A DNA stretch of 64,000 nt, from NCBI GenBank assembly GCA_016296505.1, contig JAEDJD010000006.1:1-64000 (forward strand), given 5' to 3'. The position numbers and the translations under genes are program-made. Numbering within the stretch: the first letter of the stretch is position 1; each line of letters starts with the position of its first letter. Positions 52,708 to 62,355 of this stretch are shown piece by piece. The stretch comes from Oscillospiraceae bacterium (GTDB taxonomy: Bacteria > Bacillota > Clostridia > Oscillospirales > Ruminococcaceae). The notes beneath the pieces are model-generated. The model was not told the origin of the DNA and did no database searches. It was given only the letters and a program-made list of their open reading frames with translations.

Positions 52708-54179
52708 TAGTTCCAGCCAATGCCGTTTTCGCCGGCGCTCTCAGCGAGGTCTTCAAAGCTGAATTCGTTCTTGCCGACTTTTTCAAAGGACTTGGAAACG
52801 ACCTCGTCGAAGCTCTCGAAGCTTGGAACGTCGTCGTCGTCGCCGACAGTCGAACGCGCATCAGAAATGATATTCTTCGCTTCGGACAGACGGGTTCCTG
52901 CCTGACTGGAGAGATTTTCGAGAACAAGGGAAATTTCGCCAAATTTCTTAGAAACGCTGTCGATTTCGCTGCGGAGCAGTGCGCGGACTGTTCTTGCAGT
53001 TTCGGTAGTTGTTTTCGTTCTGCGCTCAGCGTCCTCGATCGAAGCGCGGACGGAACTTTCGGCGTCTGCGACAGTTTTGATTGCCTGCGCGTCCGCGTCA
53101 TTGAGCTTTTTCTCGGCTTCTACATTTGCATTGCTGATGGTTTCATCCGCCTGTTTATTGGCGTCGGAGATCGTTTTCTCAGCCTGCGTATTCGCGTCAG
53201 CAATTGTCTTTTCAGCCTGTGCAGTCGCGTCTGCGATCATCTTCGCAGCTCTCTCCTCGGCGTCCATGGTAATCGCATTTGCTTTCTTAGTTGCCTCGTT
53301 CGCGACTTTCTTCGCAGTCATCTGCGCTTCCATAAAGAGTGCGCTCATATCAAAGCCGGAGTCGCCGTTTTCTCTGAGATCAGCGTTCTCCTGACGGAGC
53401 TGTTCGAGTTCACGATCTTTCTCGGCAAGACTGCTGCTCTGTTCAGCGATCACAGCCTCATATTCTGCGAGCTTCTGAAGATCGGATTCGCTTGAAAGCC
53501 CAGCGCTTTCTTCGATCATGGTATTCTTTGCTTCCAGTTCGGAACGGAGCGCTTCCAGCTCGGATTCATATTCTGCAGCGCGCGTTTCCATCGATTCGAT
53601 GGTTGCAGTATTCTCGGAAATTTTCGCCTGATATGCAGCGATCTGCTGTGCGACCTCCTCAGAGCCTTCGCCGCTGACTGCATTTGCGACAGCCGCTTCC
53701 AGATCGAGGCGGAGAGAAGTATTGTCCTCATTCAGGGTCACCAGACGGCTTTCAAGCTCGGTGATTGTATTTTTGAGTTCGATCTGTTCCTCCTGTGCCA
53801 GTTCAAGCTCAGCCTGTGCAGAAGCGAGATCGGCTTTCACATCGGTAGCCTCCTGCTGCAACGCTGCAAATACGTCCTCGGAGACAATGCCAGCGCCGCT
53901 GCCGTCGATAACGGGACGATTTTTCAATTCTTCCTGCGCAGCGCGAAGCTGATTCTTTGTTGTACCCAATTCACCGCGGAGTCGAGTCAGTTCGGATTCA
54001 TATTCGGCTCTCATATCGTCGTTTGCACTGCCGCCGCTCTGAGCTTTTTTCTTCAGCTCATCACGTTCTTCCTCCAAAGCATAAATCTTGGAATTCAATT
54101 CATCAATGTATGCTAAAACATCTTCCTTCACAAAACCGCCACCGATTTTCGTGGTTCTCAAAAAATTTTGCTGCTCCAT
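52707..54179 (-). CDS. DivIVA-like coiled-coil protein
   Basis: A 490-residue protein. The N-terminus (residues 8-40, TTKIGGGFVKEDVLAYIDEL) is a DivIVA/GpsB-like lipid-binding start, followed by long coiled coil (about 28-300). An Ala-rich segment of heptad/undecad repeats follows (about 285-385, AEKTIADANTQAEKTISDAN and like units), then an acidic tail. DivIVA-type proteins mark negatively curved membrane at poles and septa. It lies just downstream of ftsZ on the same strand, with its own promoter at 54316-54344. The overlap with the fumarase gene is odd. Confidence 0.82.
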   Translation of the reverse strand: MEQQNFLRTTKIGGGFVKEDVLAYIDELNSKIYALEEERDELKKKAQSGGSANDDMRAEYESELTRLRGELGTTKNQLRAAQEELKNRPVIDGSGAGIVSEDVFAALQQEATDVKADLASAQAELELAQEEQIELKNTITELESRLVTLNEDNTSLRLDLEAAVANAVSGEGSEEVAQQIAAYQAKISENTATIESMETRAAEYESELEALRSELEAKNTMIEESAGLSSESDLQKLAEYEAVIAEQSSSLAEKDRELEQLRQENADLRENGDSGFDMSALFMEAQMTAKKVANEATKKANAITMDAEERAAKMIADATAQAEKTIADANTQAEKTISDANKQADETISNANVEAEKKLNDADAQAIKTVADAESSVRASIEDAERRTKTTTETARTVRALLRSEIDSVSKKFGEISLVLENLSSQAGTRLSEAKNIISDARSTVGDDDDVPSFESFDEVVSKSFEKVGKNEFSFEDLAESAGENGIGWN

Positions 54180-54315
54180 AAATTACGCTCCAATCCTCCG
54201 CAATAAAAAAGATAATGCACAGATACGGGCGGCACAGGACATCTGAACGGAAGCTGTTCGCGGACTCAGCATCGTCTACGGCGCCTGATCGCCTGTTTCC
54301 CGCAGGCATATAATT

Positions 54316-54344
54316 ATGATAACACATTTTCAGTTTTTTTTCAA
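54316..54344 (-). promoter_or_regulatory. promoter of the DivIVA-like gene
   Basis: Minus strand TTGAAA (54344-54339), 17-bp spacer, TATCAT (54321-54316). The gap 54180-54543 holds this promoter, a 136-base leader and the ftsZ terminator, nothing else recognised. Confidence 0.65.
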
Positions 54345-54505
54345 GCCGTTATATGTAGAAATATCCGGCCGCTTTTTGTGTATTTCCCCCAAATATCTCA
54401 TTATAATTCCGGAACAATAGACAAAAGTAAAAACAAGCAGTCAATCATTTATAAAACATTCAGGTGATTTTTCGACAGTTCGCAAGCGATTCACAAGCCC
54501 TGCAG

Positions 54506-54538
54506 AAAAAAACAGACCGCCGAAGCAGTCTGTTTTGT
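54506..54538 (-). terminator. intrinsic terminator after ftsZ
   Basis: Minus strand stem ACAAAACAGAC / GTCTGTTTT-type (at least 7 bp AACAGAC/GTCTGTT), 10-base loop, then a run of T. It begins just after the ftsZ stop. Confidence 0.88.
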
Positions 54539-54543
54539 ATCGC

Positions 54544-55704
54544 TTATTTTTTATCGAGAATCTTGAAAATTTCGGACAAATCATCATCGTCGTCGAGGCG
54601 CGGAATCGCACTGGAACGGCGCTGCTGGGAGGGTTTTCTCGGGTCAACGGACGCGAAATTATCCACAGCAGGATTTTTAATTTCAATCGGTTCTTTCTTC
54701 TTTTTCTCAGCAGGCAGCGGAACATCGTCGATGGTATCGGGCGTCTTGTCCTCATAGCCGGCGGCGATGACGGTAATCACCATTTCATCGCTCATATCCT
54801 CCTTAAAGGCGGTTCCGAGAATGACTTCAACGCCCGGCGCTGCGGTTTCGGTAATCTTCTGGGTCGCTGCGTCGACCTCGGCAGAAAGCACATCCTCGCT
54901 CATTGCAATATTGATGAGCAGGCGCTTTGCACCCGTGATTGAAGTTTCGAGCAGCGGGCTGGAGATGACGGCAGTTGCCGCTTCATCCGCCTTATTCTTG
55001 CCGCCGCCGTGACCGATTGCCATATGTGCAAAGCCTGCGCCCTTCATGATCGTAGAAACGTCTGCGAAATCGAGGTTAATGTAGCCGTCCTCAACGATGA
55101 GATCGGAGATCGACTTCACGCCGGTTTTCAGCACATCATCCGCCATCGCAAAGCTCTGGCGCATCGTGAGCGGTTTATCCAGTCCAACGAGCAGGCGCTC
55201 ATTTGGAATAATTACGAGGGAATCCACATATTTTTTTAATGTCTCGATACCGCGCTCCGCCTGTGCCATTTTCTGTTCGCGCTCAAACGCAAACGGCTTT
55301 GTGACAACAGCGACCGTCAGGATCCCGAGTTCCTGCGCGATCTGCGCAACGACGGGAGCCGCACCGGTACCGGTACCGCCGCCCATACCTGCGGTAATGA
55401 AGATCATATCCGCGCCCTTGAGCGCATTGCTGATCTCATCGCGGTTTTCCTCCGCAGACTGTCTGCCGACCTCGGGGCGATTGCCAGCGCCTCTGCCCTT
55501 TGTCAGCTTTGCGCCGATCTGGATTCTTGTCGGCGCTTTTGAATTCAGGAGCGCCTTGGCGTCGGTATTCACCGCAATATACTCAATATTCTTGACATCA
55601 GCCTGTACCATGCAGTCCAGAGCGTTTCCGCCGCCGCCGCCGACACCGACAACTTTAATATTCACCTGCGGATCAAATGAATCTTCATATATAAAATCAG
55701 TCAT
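54544..55704 (-). CDS. ftsZ: cell division protein FtsZ
   Basis: A 386-residue tubulin homologue that forms the division ring. Motifs: IKVVGVGGGGGNALD near 14, EYIAVNTDAKAL, the GTP-binding GGGTGTGAAP near 107, the synergy-loop region LDFADVSTIMKGAGFAHMAIG near 205-225, and the C-terminal tail AIPRLDDDDDLSEIFKI. ATG 55704 follows GGAGG; an extension to 55731 lacks support. Own promoter at 55769-55797. No ftsA precedes it, as in many Clostridia. Confidence 0.98.
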   Translation of the reverse strand: MTDFIYEDSFDPQVNIKVVGVGGGGGNALDCMVQADVKNIEYIAVNTDAKALLNSKAPTRIQIGAKLTKGRGAGNRPEVGRQSAEENRDEISNALKGADMIFITAGMGGGTGTGAAPVVAQIAQELGILTVAVVTKPFAFEREQKMAQAERGIETLKKYVDSLVIIPNERLLVGLDKPLTMRQSFAMADDVLKTGVKSISDLIVEDGYINLDFADVSTIMKGAGFAHMAIGHGGGKNKADEAATAVISSPLLETSITGAKRLLINIAMSEDVLSAEVDAATQKITETAAPGVEVILGTAFKEDMSDEMVITVIAAGYEDKTPDTIDDVPLPAEKKKKEPIEIKNPAVDNFASVDPRKPSQQRRSSAIPRLDDDDDLSEIFKILDKK

Positions 55705-55768
55705 CAAAGTTCCTCCATTTCGACAGCCCAAGGTTCTGCTCGGGAGAGCCGCCTACAAACATAAAGTT

Positions 55769-55797
55769 ATTTTAGCACAGTTTTTCCACGATTGCAA
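55769..55797 (-). promoter_or_regulatory. promoter of ftsZ
   Basis: Minus strand TTGCAA (55797-55792), 17-bp spacer, TAAAAT (55774-55769), extended TGC; about 65 bases before the ATG. Confidence 0.75.
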
Positions 55798-55849
55798 GCG
55801 GATTTTTTGTTTTTGTTTAAATTGACGAATATTTTCTTTGGAATTTATG

Positions 55850-56731
55850 TCATTCTATGGCAGATGACGTAGTTTCCGTCGTTGAAGCTGTAGTTTCGAC
55901 AAGCGTACTCAGCCAAGCCGGCGCGGTAACGGGATTTGCGATATTCTCCTGCGGCAATACGGAAATCTGGTTATTGCCGATCATCGTCAGCATATATTTT
56001 TTCTGCGAATTCAGTTGATTCAGACGTTCAAAGACATCCTGCGCAAGATTCAGCTTATAGACCGCGTCGTTCGCGCTGCCGAGATGGAACACGGCATTGT
56101 TTCCAATGTACACGATAATATCGCTCTGATCCGCCATATCCAGCGACCAGATCAGCGGATTGCCGCATTCGGAGACAGCCGCAGTCAGCGTCTTGAGGAT
56201 ATTGTCGCGTTTTTCGTCCTCCGAGCGCAAAACCATACCGATTGAGCCTTCCGCCGGATTATAGCCGGAAATGATGATGAGTCCCGGATACGGATCCTCT
56301 TTGAGCTCCTCCAGAACGCGGTTCGACGCGCTCACAAGCAGATAGCCATAGCTCTGCGTGATATTCGCGACCGGCACCGCTCGTTCGACATTGATCTCGA
56401 CCGTTGACGGAAAACGCCGCTTTACCGTAACTTTCTCGGCATAGGCAATATTTGCGCGCACGCGCTCCGCGGCAATCACCGTATCGAGCCGGATCAGATT
56501 ATCCTGATACCGGATGCCGCTTAATTCGACAATTTGTTCATCCGGCGTATCGGTTTCATTGTTGACGACAATCTCTGTGATGTTAAAAAACAGCGTCATG
56601 GAAAGCGCCGCTGCAAGCCCGATCACGAGCACAATCACCAGAAATATATATGATCTGTGAGTGCGTGTCCTGCGGCGTCGTCGTTTGCTGCTTCGCTGCC
56701 GCCTGACATTCTGCTTGACGACATCCTGCAT
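55850..56731 (-). CDS. ftsQ: cell division protein FtsQ/DivIB
   Basis: A 293-residue single-pass protein. A very basic cytoplasmic tail (RRQRSSKRRRRR) precedes a TM at about 28-50 (YIFLVIVLVIGLAAALSMTLF). A POTRA domain follows (about 52-120; ITEIVVNNETDTPDEQIVEL, RVRANIAYAEKVTVKRRFP, STVEINVERAVPVA), then the beta domain and a Thr/Ser tail. It links division enzymes at the septum. AAAGGAG precedes the ATG. Downstream of murA as in Gram-positive division clusters. Confidence 0.93.
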   Translation of the reverse strand: MQDVVKQNVRRQRSSKRRRRRTRTHRSYIFLVIVLVIGLAAALSMTLFFNITEIVVNNETDTPDEQIVELSGIRYQDNLIRLDTVIAAERVRANIAYAEKVTVKRRFPSTVEINVERAVPVANITQSYGYLLVSASNRVLEELKEDPYPGLIIISGYNPAEGSIGMVLRSEDEKRDNILKTLTAAVSECGNPLIWSLDMADQSDIIVYIGNNAVFHLGSANDAVYKLNLAQDVFERLNQLNSQKKYMLTMIGNNQISVLPQENIANPVTAPAWLSTLVETTASTTETTSSAIE

Positions 56732-56926
56732 CTGCCTACTCCTTTCCGTTTGATTTAAGACTATATTGCTATTTTTGACATTTTGCTATCCATAACCGCG
56801 CCGACGTATCAGCGTGATTTTCCCACAAATTCAACAGAGTTTTCAACAGTCAAATGCTGAATTCAGGCGAAAACAGGCTGTTTTCCCCTATCGTCCGGAT
56901 AGTTTTTCACTATTTCAACCAAGTTT

Positions 56927-58234
56927 TCAACATTTCTGCACCTTCGATCCGGAAAATGTACGCTCTAAGGCTGAAAAAGTACCGCGCTCTGTTGGAATGC
57001 CGAGACTGTTGAAAGTCTCTGCAAAATGTTCATATCCACGATCCAGATGCTGCAATCCTGAAAGATATGTGACGCCCTCCGCGCCTGCCGCCGCTGCGGC
57101 AAGTGCTGCACCGCCGCGCAAATCCATAGCGGCAACCTCCGCGCCGTGCAGCGAACGGACTCCCGTAATCACTGCCGTCCTGCCGGATACACGGATATCC
57201 GCGCCCATCCGCGCCAGTTCGCCCATATGCTTGAAACGATTTTCAAAGATCGTTTCCTCCAGCATACTCGTACCTTTCGCCGTACACAGCACCGCCGAGA
57301 TCAATGCCTGCGCGTCCGTCGGGAAGCCCGGATACGGCATAGTCCGTATGTAGCTGATGCTCCGCAGGGGCGCGGTGCGGTCAAGGAAAATACGGTCGCC
57401 GCAGACGCCGATCCGACAGCCTGCCTGTTCCAGCACATCCAAGCATATTTTCAGATCCTCCGGCGCTGCGTCCGTCAGACAGATCTCGCCGCCTGCCGCC
57501 GCGCCTGCGCAGAGATAGCTCATCGCCGCAATGCGATCGGGCATCACACGATATTCCGTACCGTGCAGCCGTTTGCCGCCGCGAATGATAACCGTATGCG
57601 TACCCGCGCCGCGAATCTCGGCGCCGCATTGATTCAGAAATTGCGCAAGATCAACGATTTCGGGTTCACAAGCCGCATTCGTCAGGACAGTCTCGCCGTC
57701 CGCGCGCACCGCCGCCATCATGACGTTTTCCGTCACGCCGACAGACGGAATCGGCAAATGAATCCGCGCGCCGGAAAGCTTATCTGCGGTACAGTAAATT
57801 CTGCCGGCGCATTCGCGAATCCGGACGCGCATGGAGCGCATCGCGTCCAGATGCAGATTGATCGGACGCGGTCCCAGCTCGCAGCCGCCCGGCATGGTCA
57901 GCGTACAGCGCTTCATGCTGCCGAGAATCGGGCCAAGAAACATAATGGACGAGCGCATTGCTCGCATATCCGAATCCGGAATTTCATACAGCTCTGCGGA
58001 TTCGCGCACGATCCGGATTGTATTGCCCTCGACCGTTGAACGGCAGCCGAGTCGATTCAGAATCCGGCACGCCGCATAGACATCCGAAAGCTGCGGCACA
58101 TTTGTCAGAACAGTTTCACCGTCGCAAAGCAGCGCCGCCGCCATCAACGGAAGCGCGCTGTTCTTCGCGCCCTGAACGGATATCTCACCATGCAGCGGTC
58201 TGCCGCCGGAGATTTTCAATATTTCCTCTGTCAT
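56927..58234 (-). CDS. murA: UDP-N-acetylglucosamine 1-carboxyvinyltransferase
   Basis: A 435-residue enzyme that adds enolpyruvate to UDP-GlcNAc, the first committed step of peptidoglycan synthesis. QGAKNSALP (21-29) has the conserved Lys-Asn pair, and the catalytic Cys118 stands in MPGGCELGPRP, so fosfomycin sensitivity is expected. The C-terminal PGFPTDAQAL and MEETIFENRF-like block (MLEETIFENRFKHM) complete the fold. GAGGTGA precedes the ATG. The 195-base gap to ftsQ has repeated GTTTTCAACA-like motifs but no clear promoter. Confidence 0.95.
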   Translation of the reverse strand: MTEEILKISGGRPLHGEISVQGAKNSALPLMAAALLCDGETVLTNVPQLSDVYAACRILNRLGCRSTVEGNTIRIVRESAELYEIPDSDMRAMRSSIMFLGPILGSMKRCTLTMPGGCELGPRPINLHLDAMRSMRVRIRECAGRIYCTADKLSGARIHLPIPSVGVTENVMMAAVRADGETVLTNAACEPEIVDLAQFLNQCGAEIRGAGTHTVIIRGGKRLHGTEYRVMPDRIAAMSYLCAGAAAGGEICLTDAAPEDLKICLDVLEQAGCRIGVCGDRIFLDRTAPLRSISYIRTMPYPGFPTDAQALISAVLCTAKGTSMLEETIFENRFKHMGELARMGADIRVSGRTAVITGVRSLHGAEVAAMDLRGGAALAAAAAGAEGVTYLSGLQHLDRGYEHFAETFNSLGIPTERGTFSALERTFSGSKVQKC

Positions 58235-58252
58235 ATTGCATCACCTCAAACT

Positions 58253-58270
58253 AAAAAGGCGGAATCCGCC
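58253..58270 (-). terminator. weak terminator-like hairpin between murG and murA
   Basis: Minus strand GGCGG-ATT-CCGCC followed by TTTTTAG, 19 bases before the murA start. With only 5 GC pairs and a 3-base loop it is probably leaky, or acts as an attenuator. Confidence 0.5.
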
Positions 58271-58333
58271 GTTTGTCTTTAGCGTATGCTGATTTTGCAG
58301 ATTCTGTGCAAAGGCTGCAAAATTCGATTTTCC

Positions 58334-59452
58334 TCACCCCTGACGAATTTCCGCAAGCGTGTTCCAGATGCGGTCGTTGGTATCGGTCAGGAACAGTTTG
58401 CCTGCGCGCTGGTGCATCGCAAGACGTTTTTCGGGATCATGGTACAATTCTTCAATATGCTGCTTCATCCGGTCGATGGTCAAATCTTTTTGTTCGATCA
58501 CGACCGCCGCGCCAGCCTTGCCGAGCACCATCGCATTATAATACTGATGATTTTCAGCCGCCGCCGGATACGGAATCAGAATCGACGCTCTGCCGACCGC
58601 TTCCAGCTCGCTGAGCGTCGAGGCGCCTGCTCTGCTGATGACAACATCTGCAGCCGCCAGACAGATATCCATATCATGTATGTACTCGGTCACGCGCAGG
58701 CGAGGTTCGTCCGCAATGCCGCGCTGTTTCAGCTCGTCCGGCATGGTATCTCTGCCGTGCTTGCCGTAGGCGTGGATATGGTTTATGTTCATATCCGATT
58801 CCAGATGCCATTGCATCAGCTCCGGCGTCATATCGTTCAAGCATTTTGCGCCCTGACTGCCGCCAAACGATACAATCAGCATCCCCTCGCGAACCCCGAG
58901 CTGTCGTCTTGCCTGCTCTCTGTTTACTTTTGTCATGCTTCCGCGGACGGGCAATCCCGTCATGACGACGTTTGCGCCTTGCGGAAAATATTTTTCCGCC
59001 TCTGCAAAGGTCACCATAACCGCCTTTGCTTTTTTGGCAAGCAGCTTATTTGTAACGCCCGGAAACGCATTCTGTTCATGAACGGCGGTCGGGATTCCGA
59101 GCTGCTGCGCCGCACGGATCACGGGTCCCGACGCATAACCGCCCGTACCGATCGCAAGACACGGCTGAAAATCGCTTACGATTTTGCGTGCGCGTCCGCC
59201 TGCCGTCATCAGATATCCGGCTGCTTTCAGATTCCGCTTGATATTCTCCGGACTGAAACTGCGCTGAAAGCCGGCAGACTTCACAAATTCCATGCGGTAT
59301 CCGGCGGCTGGAACAAGCGTTGCCTCCATGCCGTCCGGCGTGCCGACGAACAGAAATTCCGCTTCTTTATCATGTTCTGCAATGATGCCTGCAATGGCGA
59401 GTCCGGGGTTGATATGTCCGCCCGTTCCGCCGCAGGATATCAGATATCTCAT
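58334..59452 (-). CDS. murG: UDP-GlcNAc:lipid I transferase MurG
   Basis: A 372-residue GT28 glycosyltransferase that makes lipid II at the inner membrane face. The N-terminal loop is SCGGTGGHINPGLA (6-19). The donor site motifs are VSFGGSQGAKCLND near 184, ISRAGASTLSELEAVGRASI near 260 and IPYPAAAENHQYYNA near 283. ATG 59452 has AGGTG upstream; GTG 59461 is contained in that site. It lies 66 bp downstream of the Nudix gene. Confidence 0.96.
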   Translation of the reverse strand: MRYLISCGGTGGHINPGLAIAGIIAEHDKEAEFLFVGTPDGMEATLVPAAGYRMEFVKSAGFQRSFSPENIKRNLKAAGYLMTAGGRARKIVSDFQPCLAIGTGGYASGPVIRAAQQLGIPTAVHEQNAFPGVTNKLLAKKAKAVMVTFAEAEKYFPQGANVVMTGLPVRGSMTKVNREQARRQLGVREGMLIVSFGGSQGAKCLNDMTPELMQWHLESDMNINHIHAYGKHGRDTMPDELKQRGIADEPRLRVTEYIHDMDICLAAADVVISRAGASTLSELEAVGRASILIPYPAAAENHQYYNAMVLGKAGAAVVIEQKDLTIDRMKQHIEELYHDPEKRLAMHQRAGKLFLTDTNDRIWNTLAEIRQG

Positions 59453-59518
59453 ATTGGTCACCTATCTTTTTTGATTCAATGCCGCATCCTGAAAATCCAC
59501 GCTGACGCATCGAAAAAA

Positions 59519-60037
59519 TTATATTGCTGCATCGGGATACGGCAGTCCGATATATGTTCCGTATGCAGCGGCAATCAGCGGCGTATGCTGCGGAATGGTC
59601 TGATGCGAGCCGATCAATGCGAGGTATTCACCTGTGGTCACCCAGCGAAACGCGTCGGTTTCGCCCGCCTGCATCCGCAGAACGCTGTCCGGCACATCGC
59701 GCTTCAGCAGAAAGAACGCGTGTATGTATCCGGCGCGCCGGAATGTGCCGCAAGATATGAGGTCTTCGACGTCCGCGCGGATGCCGGTCTCCTCGAACAG
59801 CTCGCGGACAGCCCCCTGTACTGCGGTTTCGCCCGATCTGACGCAGCCGCCGGTAATCTCCCAGCGCTTTGCATATTTTTTCTCAGAGGCGCGGCGCGTC
59901 ATGAGGAAACGTCCATCGCTGCGCAGCGTCATAACCGCAGTCAGCATCAGAAATGTACCGGACGGCGCCACGGTTCCGCGTTCGACCGTTCCGCAGACGC
60001 GCGTACCTGTGCTGTCGTACAAATCGAGCACTTCCAT
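59519..60037 (-). CDS. Nudix hydrolase (IDI-like)
   Basis: A 172-residue hydrolase. The Nudix box GX5EX7REUXEEXGU is complete: GGCVRSGE, then AVRELFEETGI. The N-terminal MEVLDLYDSTGTRVCGTVERG resembles the small Nudix group near isopentenyl-diphosphate isomerase, but substrate is unknown. It has its own strong AGGAGG. It lies between ftsW and murG, a place usually held by murG directly; coupling is by position only. Confidence 0.9.
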   Translation of the reverse strand: MEVLDLYDSTGTRVCGTVERGTVAPSGTFLMLTAVMTLRSDGRFLMTRRASEKKYAKRWEITGGCVRSGETAVQGAVRELFEETGIRADVEDLISCGTFRRAGYIHAFFLLKRDVPDSVLRMQAGETDAFRWVTTGEYLALIGSHQTIPQHTPLIAAAYGTYIGLPYPDAAI

Positions 60038-60063
60038 TGCCGGCGCCCTCCTTTCAAAAGCAA

Positions 60064-61266
60064 TCAGTTCAGCTTTGCCTGTCTAGAAATATTCAGCAGA
60101 ACGCCCATTTCAGCGAGCTGCATCAGCAGCGCCGTTCCTCCATATGAGAAAAACGGCAGTGAGATACCGGTATTCGGTATCGCATTGCTGACAACCGCGA
60201 TATTCAGCAGCGCCTGCATTCCAATGTGCATCGTAAATCCGACAGCGACCAGCATTCCAAATTTATCCTTTGCCTTTGCCGCAATATAAAATCCGCGGAA
60301 AATCAGCAGGCAAAACAGCAGAATCACGGTCACCGCGCCGACAAAACCAAATTCTTCGCAGAGAATTGCAAATACAAAGTCGTTCTGCGCTTCCGGCAGA
60401 TACTGGTACTTCTGCCGCGACGCGCCGAGTCCGAGTCCGAACATTCCGCCAGAACCAATCGCGATCAGCGACTGACAGGTTTGCCATGTTTCATCCTGCA
60501 TGAATTCCGGATCAAACGGGTCGAGCCAAGAGAGTATTCTCTCCTCAAAATATCCGACGCCTTTGCTGTACATCAGAAACAGCACCACGCCAGCCAATGC
60601 GATTACGCCAATCACAATCATGATACTGAAATGCAGCGGTCTTGCGCCGCCGACAAAAATCAGCGTCACGGCAAGCGCCGCGATAATCAGCGTACCGGAA
60701 AGATGCGGCTCCAGCATCATGAGTCCTGCGACGACGCCCAGCATCAGCATATACGGTACAATGCCGTACCAGAATGTTTTCATGCGGTGTTCATTGCGGA
60801 TAATGAGCGTTGCAAAAAACAGAACGATCGCAATTTTCATCAGCTCCGAGGGCTGAAAGGTCGGGCCGCCGTCGCCGCCGATCGCAATCCAACGGCGTGC
60901 AAATGTGCCCTGCTTGGAGCCGATGCCGGGAATCAGAACGAGCACCAGCATGACAATCGCTGTCGCAAACGCCGCACCCGATACCCATAGCTTTTCAAAA
61001 AACTGATACGGCACCACGCTCAGAATTCCCATGACAACCAGACCGATTCCAGCAAAAAATAACTGTCGCGTCGCATAATACGTACCGCTCAGACCGTCCT
61101 CGATCGCCGCCGGATAAGAAGCCGAAAACATCATCAGTATACCAATGACAAGCAGCGCGATGATCGTTCCGAGCAGAACACCGTCCAAATCGTTGTCAAT
61201 CAGGCGCCAGCCCCTTCCGGCAGGTCTTGTACGGGTACGTAACTGTTTGGCTGTACCAGTCGCCAT
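60064..61266 (-). CDS. ftsW: FtsW/SpoVE SEDS-family lipid II polymerase
   Basis: A 400-residue, about ten-TM SEDS protein. Markers are FSASYPAAIEDGL after TM1, KQGTFARRWIAIGG, FQPSELMKIAIVLF, LEPHLSGTLIIA, the catalytic-region LDPF..., then NDFVFAILCEEFGFVG near 310 and a C-terminal ALLNIAVVSNAIPNTGISLPFFSYGGTAL. It polymerises glycan strands with a class B PBP, here probably the protein encoded at the right edge. AAAGGAG precedes the ATG. FtsW and SpoVE cannot be told apart on sequence alone. Confidence 0.93.
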   Translation of the reverse strand: MATGTAKQLRTRTRPAGRGWRLIDNDLDGVLLGTIIALLVIGILMMFSASYPAAIEDGLSGTYYATRQLFFAGIGLVVMGILSVVPYQFFEKLWVSGAAFATAIVMLVLVLIPGIGSKQGTFARRWIAIGGDGGPTFQPSELMKIAIVLFFATLIIRNEHRMKTFWYGIVPYMLMLGVVAGLMMLEPHLSGTLIIAALAVTLIFVGGARPLHFSIMIVIGVIALAGVVLFLMYSKGVGYFEERILSWLDPFDPEFMQDETWQTCQSLIAIGSGGMFGLGLGASRQKYQYLPEAQNDFVFAILCEEFGFVGAVTVILLFCLLIFRGFYIAAKAKDKFGMLVAVGFTMHIGMQALLNIAVVSNAIPNTGISLPFFSYGGTALLMQLAEMGVLLNISRQAKLN

Positions 61267-61300
61267 GTTCCATCAGCTCCTTTTCCGAATGATCGGCAGA

Positions 61301-62326
61301 TTACATACGCGTTGCAACGGCAAGTACGCCGAATACAAGCCCGAACAGCGAAAATACAGTCACAATCTTGTATTCGCTCCATTTGCAAAGTTCAAAATGA
61401 TGGTGAATCGGGGACATTTTGAAGATCCGGCGTCCCTCGCCGTATTTTTTTCTGGTATATTTGAAGTACAGCGTCTGAATCACAACGCTCAGCGCGTCGA
61501 GCACATACACGATGCCGACCATCACAAGCAGCAGATGCATTCTGCACGCGACGCCGAGCGCTGCAAACGCGCCGCCCAGATACATCGAACCGGTATCGCC
61601 CATGAAGCATTTTGCAGGATGCAGATTCCAGACGAGAAATCCGATGCAGCCGCCCGCAATCGTGATTGCATAAAGAGAAAGCTCCAGCGCGTCAAAGGTT
61701 GAGCAGAGAATCGTCATGCAGAGCATCGTCACGACCGTCACCGAGCCGCAGAGACCGTCAATGCCGTCCGTCAGATTGACCGCGTTTATCATGTAGATCA
61801 TGAACAGCAGCATCACCGGATAATAGAAAATACCCAGATTCAGCTTGCAGAACAGAAGGTCGATCGTCGTTTCATGATCGCCCAGCGCATACATTATTGC
61901 CAGAAATGCACTGCAAAATACAACCTGAAACAGAATTTTCTGCTTGGGATTCAAGCCCTCGTTGCGCTTCTTCACCGCCTTGATGAAATCATCGGTAAAG
62001 CCGCAGGCGCCCGAATACGTCAGCGAAAACAGTATGACCGTCAACAGACGGAGCGCATTCGTTGTCGTGACGGCTTCCGTCAGGTCGGGACCGCCGCGGA
62101 ACCGCCAGACCGTATAGCCGAGCGCCGTCGCCGCAATGCTGCCGATGATGAACAGAAAACCGCCCATGATCGGCGTACCCTGCTTGGATTTATGCCATGC
62201 AGGACCCTCCTCCAGAATTGTTTGTCCGAAGTGAATGCGGCGCAGAAACGGAATCAGAATGAAACCGCCGAGCGCGGCAATCACCGCCGCCGTCACCGCG
62301 GCGCTTAAAGTCAACCAGATAGGCAT
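61301..62326 (-). CDS. mraY: phospho-N-acetylmuramoyl-pentapeptide transferase
   Basis: A 341-residue, ten-TM enzyme that makes lipid I. Conserved cytoplasmic-loop motifs: KQGTPIMGG near 50, GFTDDFIK near 110 (catalytic Asp pair), NAVNLTDGIDGL near 184-195, GFLVWNLHPAKCFMGDTGSMYLG-like block near 240, and the HHHFE histidine triad (PIHHHFEL) near 310. GGAGG precedes the ATG. Between murE and ftsW, with murF and murD both missing. Confidence 0.96.
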   Translation of the reverse strand: MPIWLTLSAAVTAAVIAALGGFILIPFLRRIHFGQTILEEGPAWHKSKQGTPIMGGFLFIIGSIAATALGYTVWRFRGGPDLTEAVTTTNALRLLTVILFSLTYSGACGFTDDFIKAVKKRNEGLNPKQKILFQVVFCSAFLAIMYALGDHETTIDLLFCKLNLGIFYYPVMLLFMIYMINAVNLTDGIDGLCGSVTVVTMLCMTILCSTFDALELSLYAITIAGGCIGFLVWNLHPAKCFMGDTGSMYLGGAFAALGVACRMHLLLVMVGIVYVLDALSVVIQTLYFKYTRKKYGEGRRIFKMSPIHHHFELCKWSEYKIVTVFSLFGLVFGVLAVATRM

Positions 62327-62355
62327 ATTTCACAGAACCTCCGCAATCTTCGCTT

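Noticed and set aside
56820..56930. Replication origin or DnaA-box cluster suggested by repeated TTTTCAACA-like motifs near murA
   Set aside because: Motifs do not match TTATCCACA and no dnaA or dnaN gene is near.
58286..60289. Plus-strand frame of 667 codons opposite murG, the Nudix gene and ftsW
   Set aside because: Three clear minus-strand genes lie opposite; the frame is Cys/His/Arg-rich with no domain and no ribosome site.
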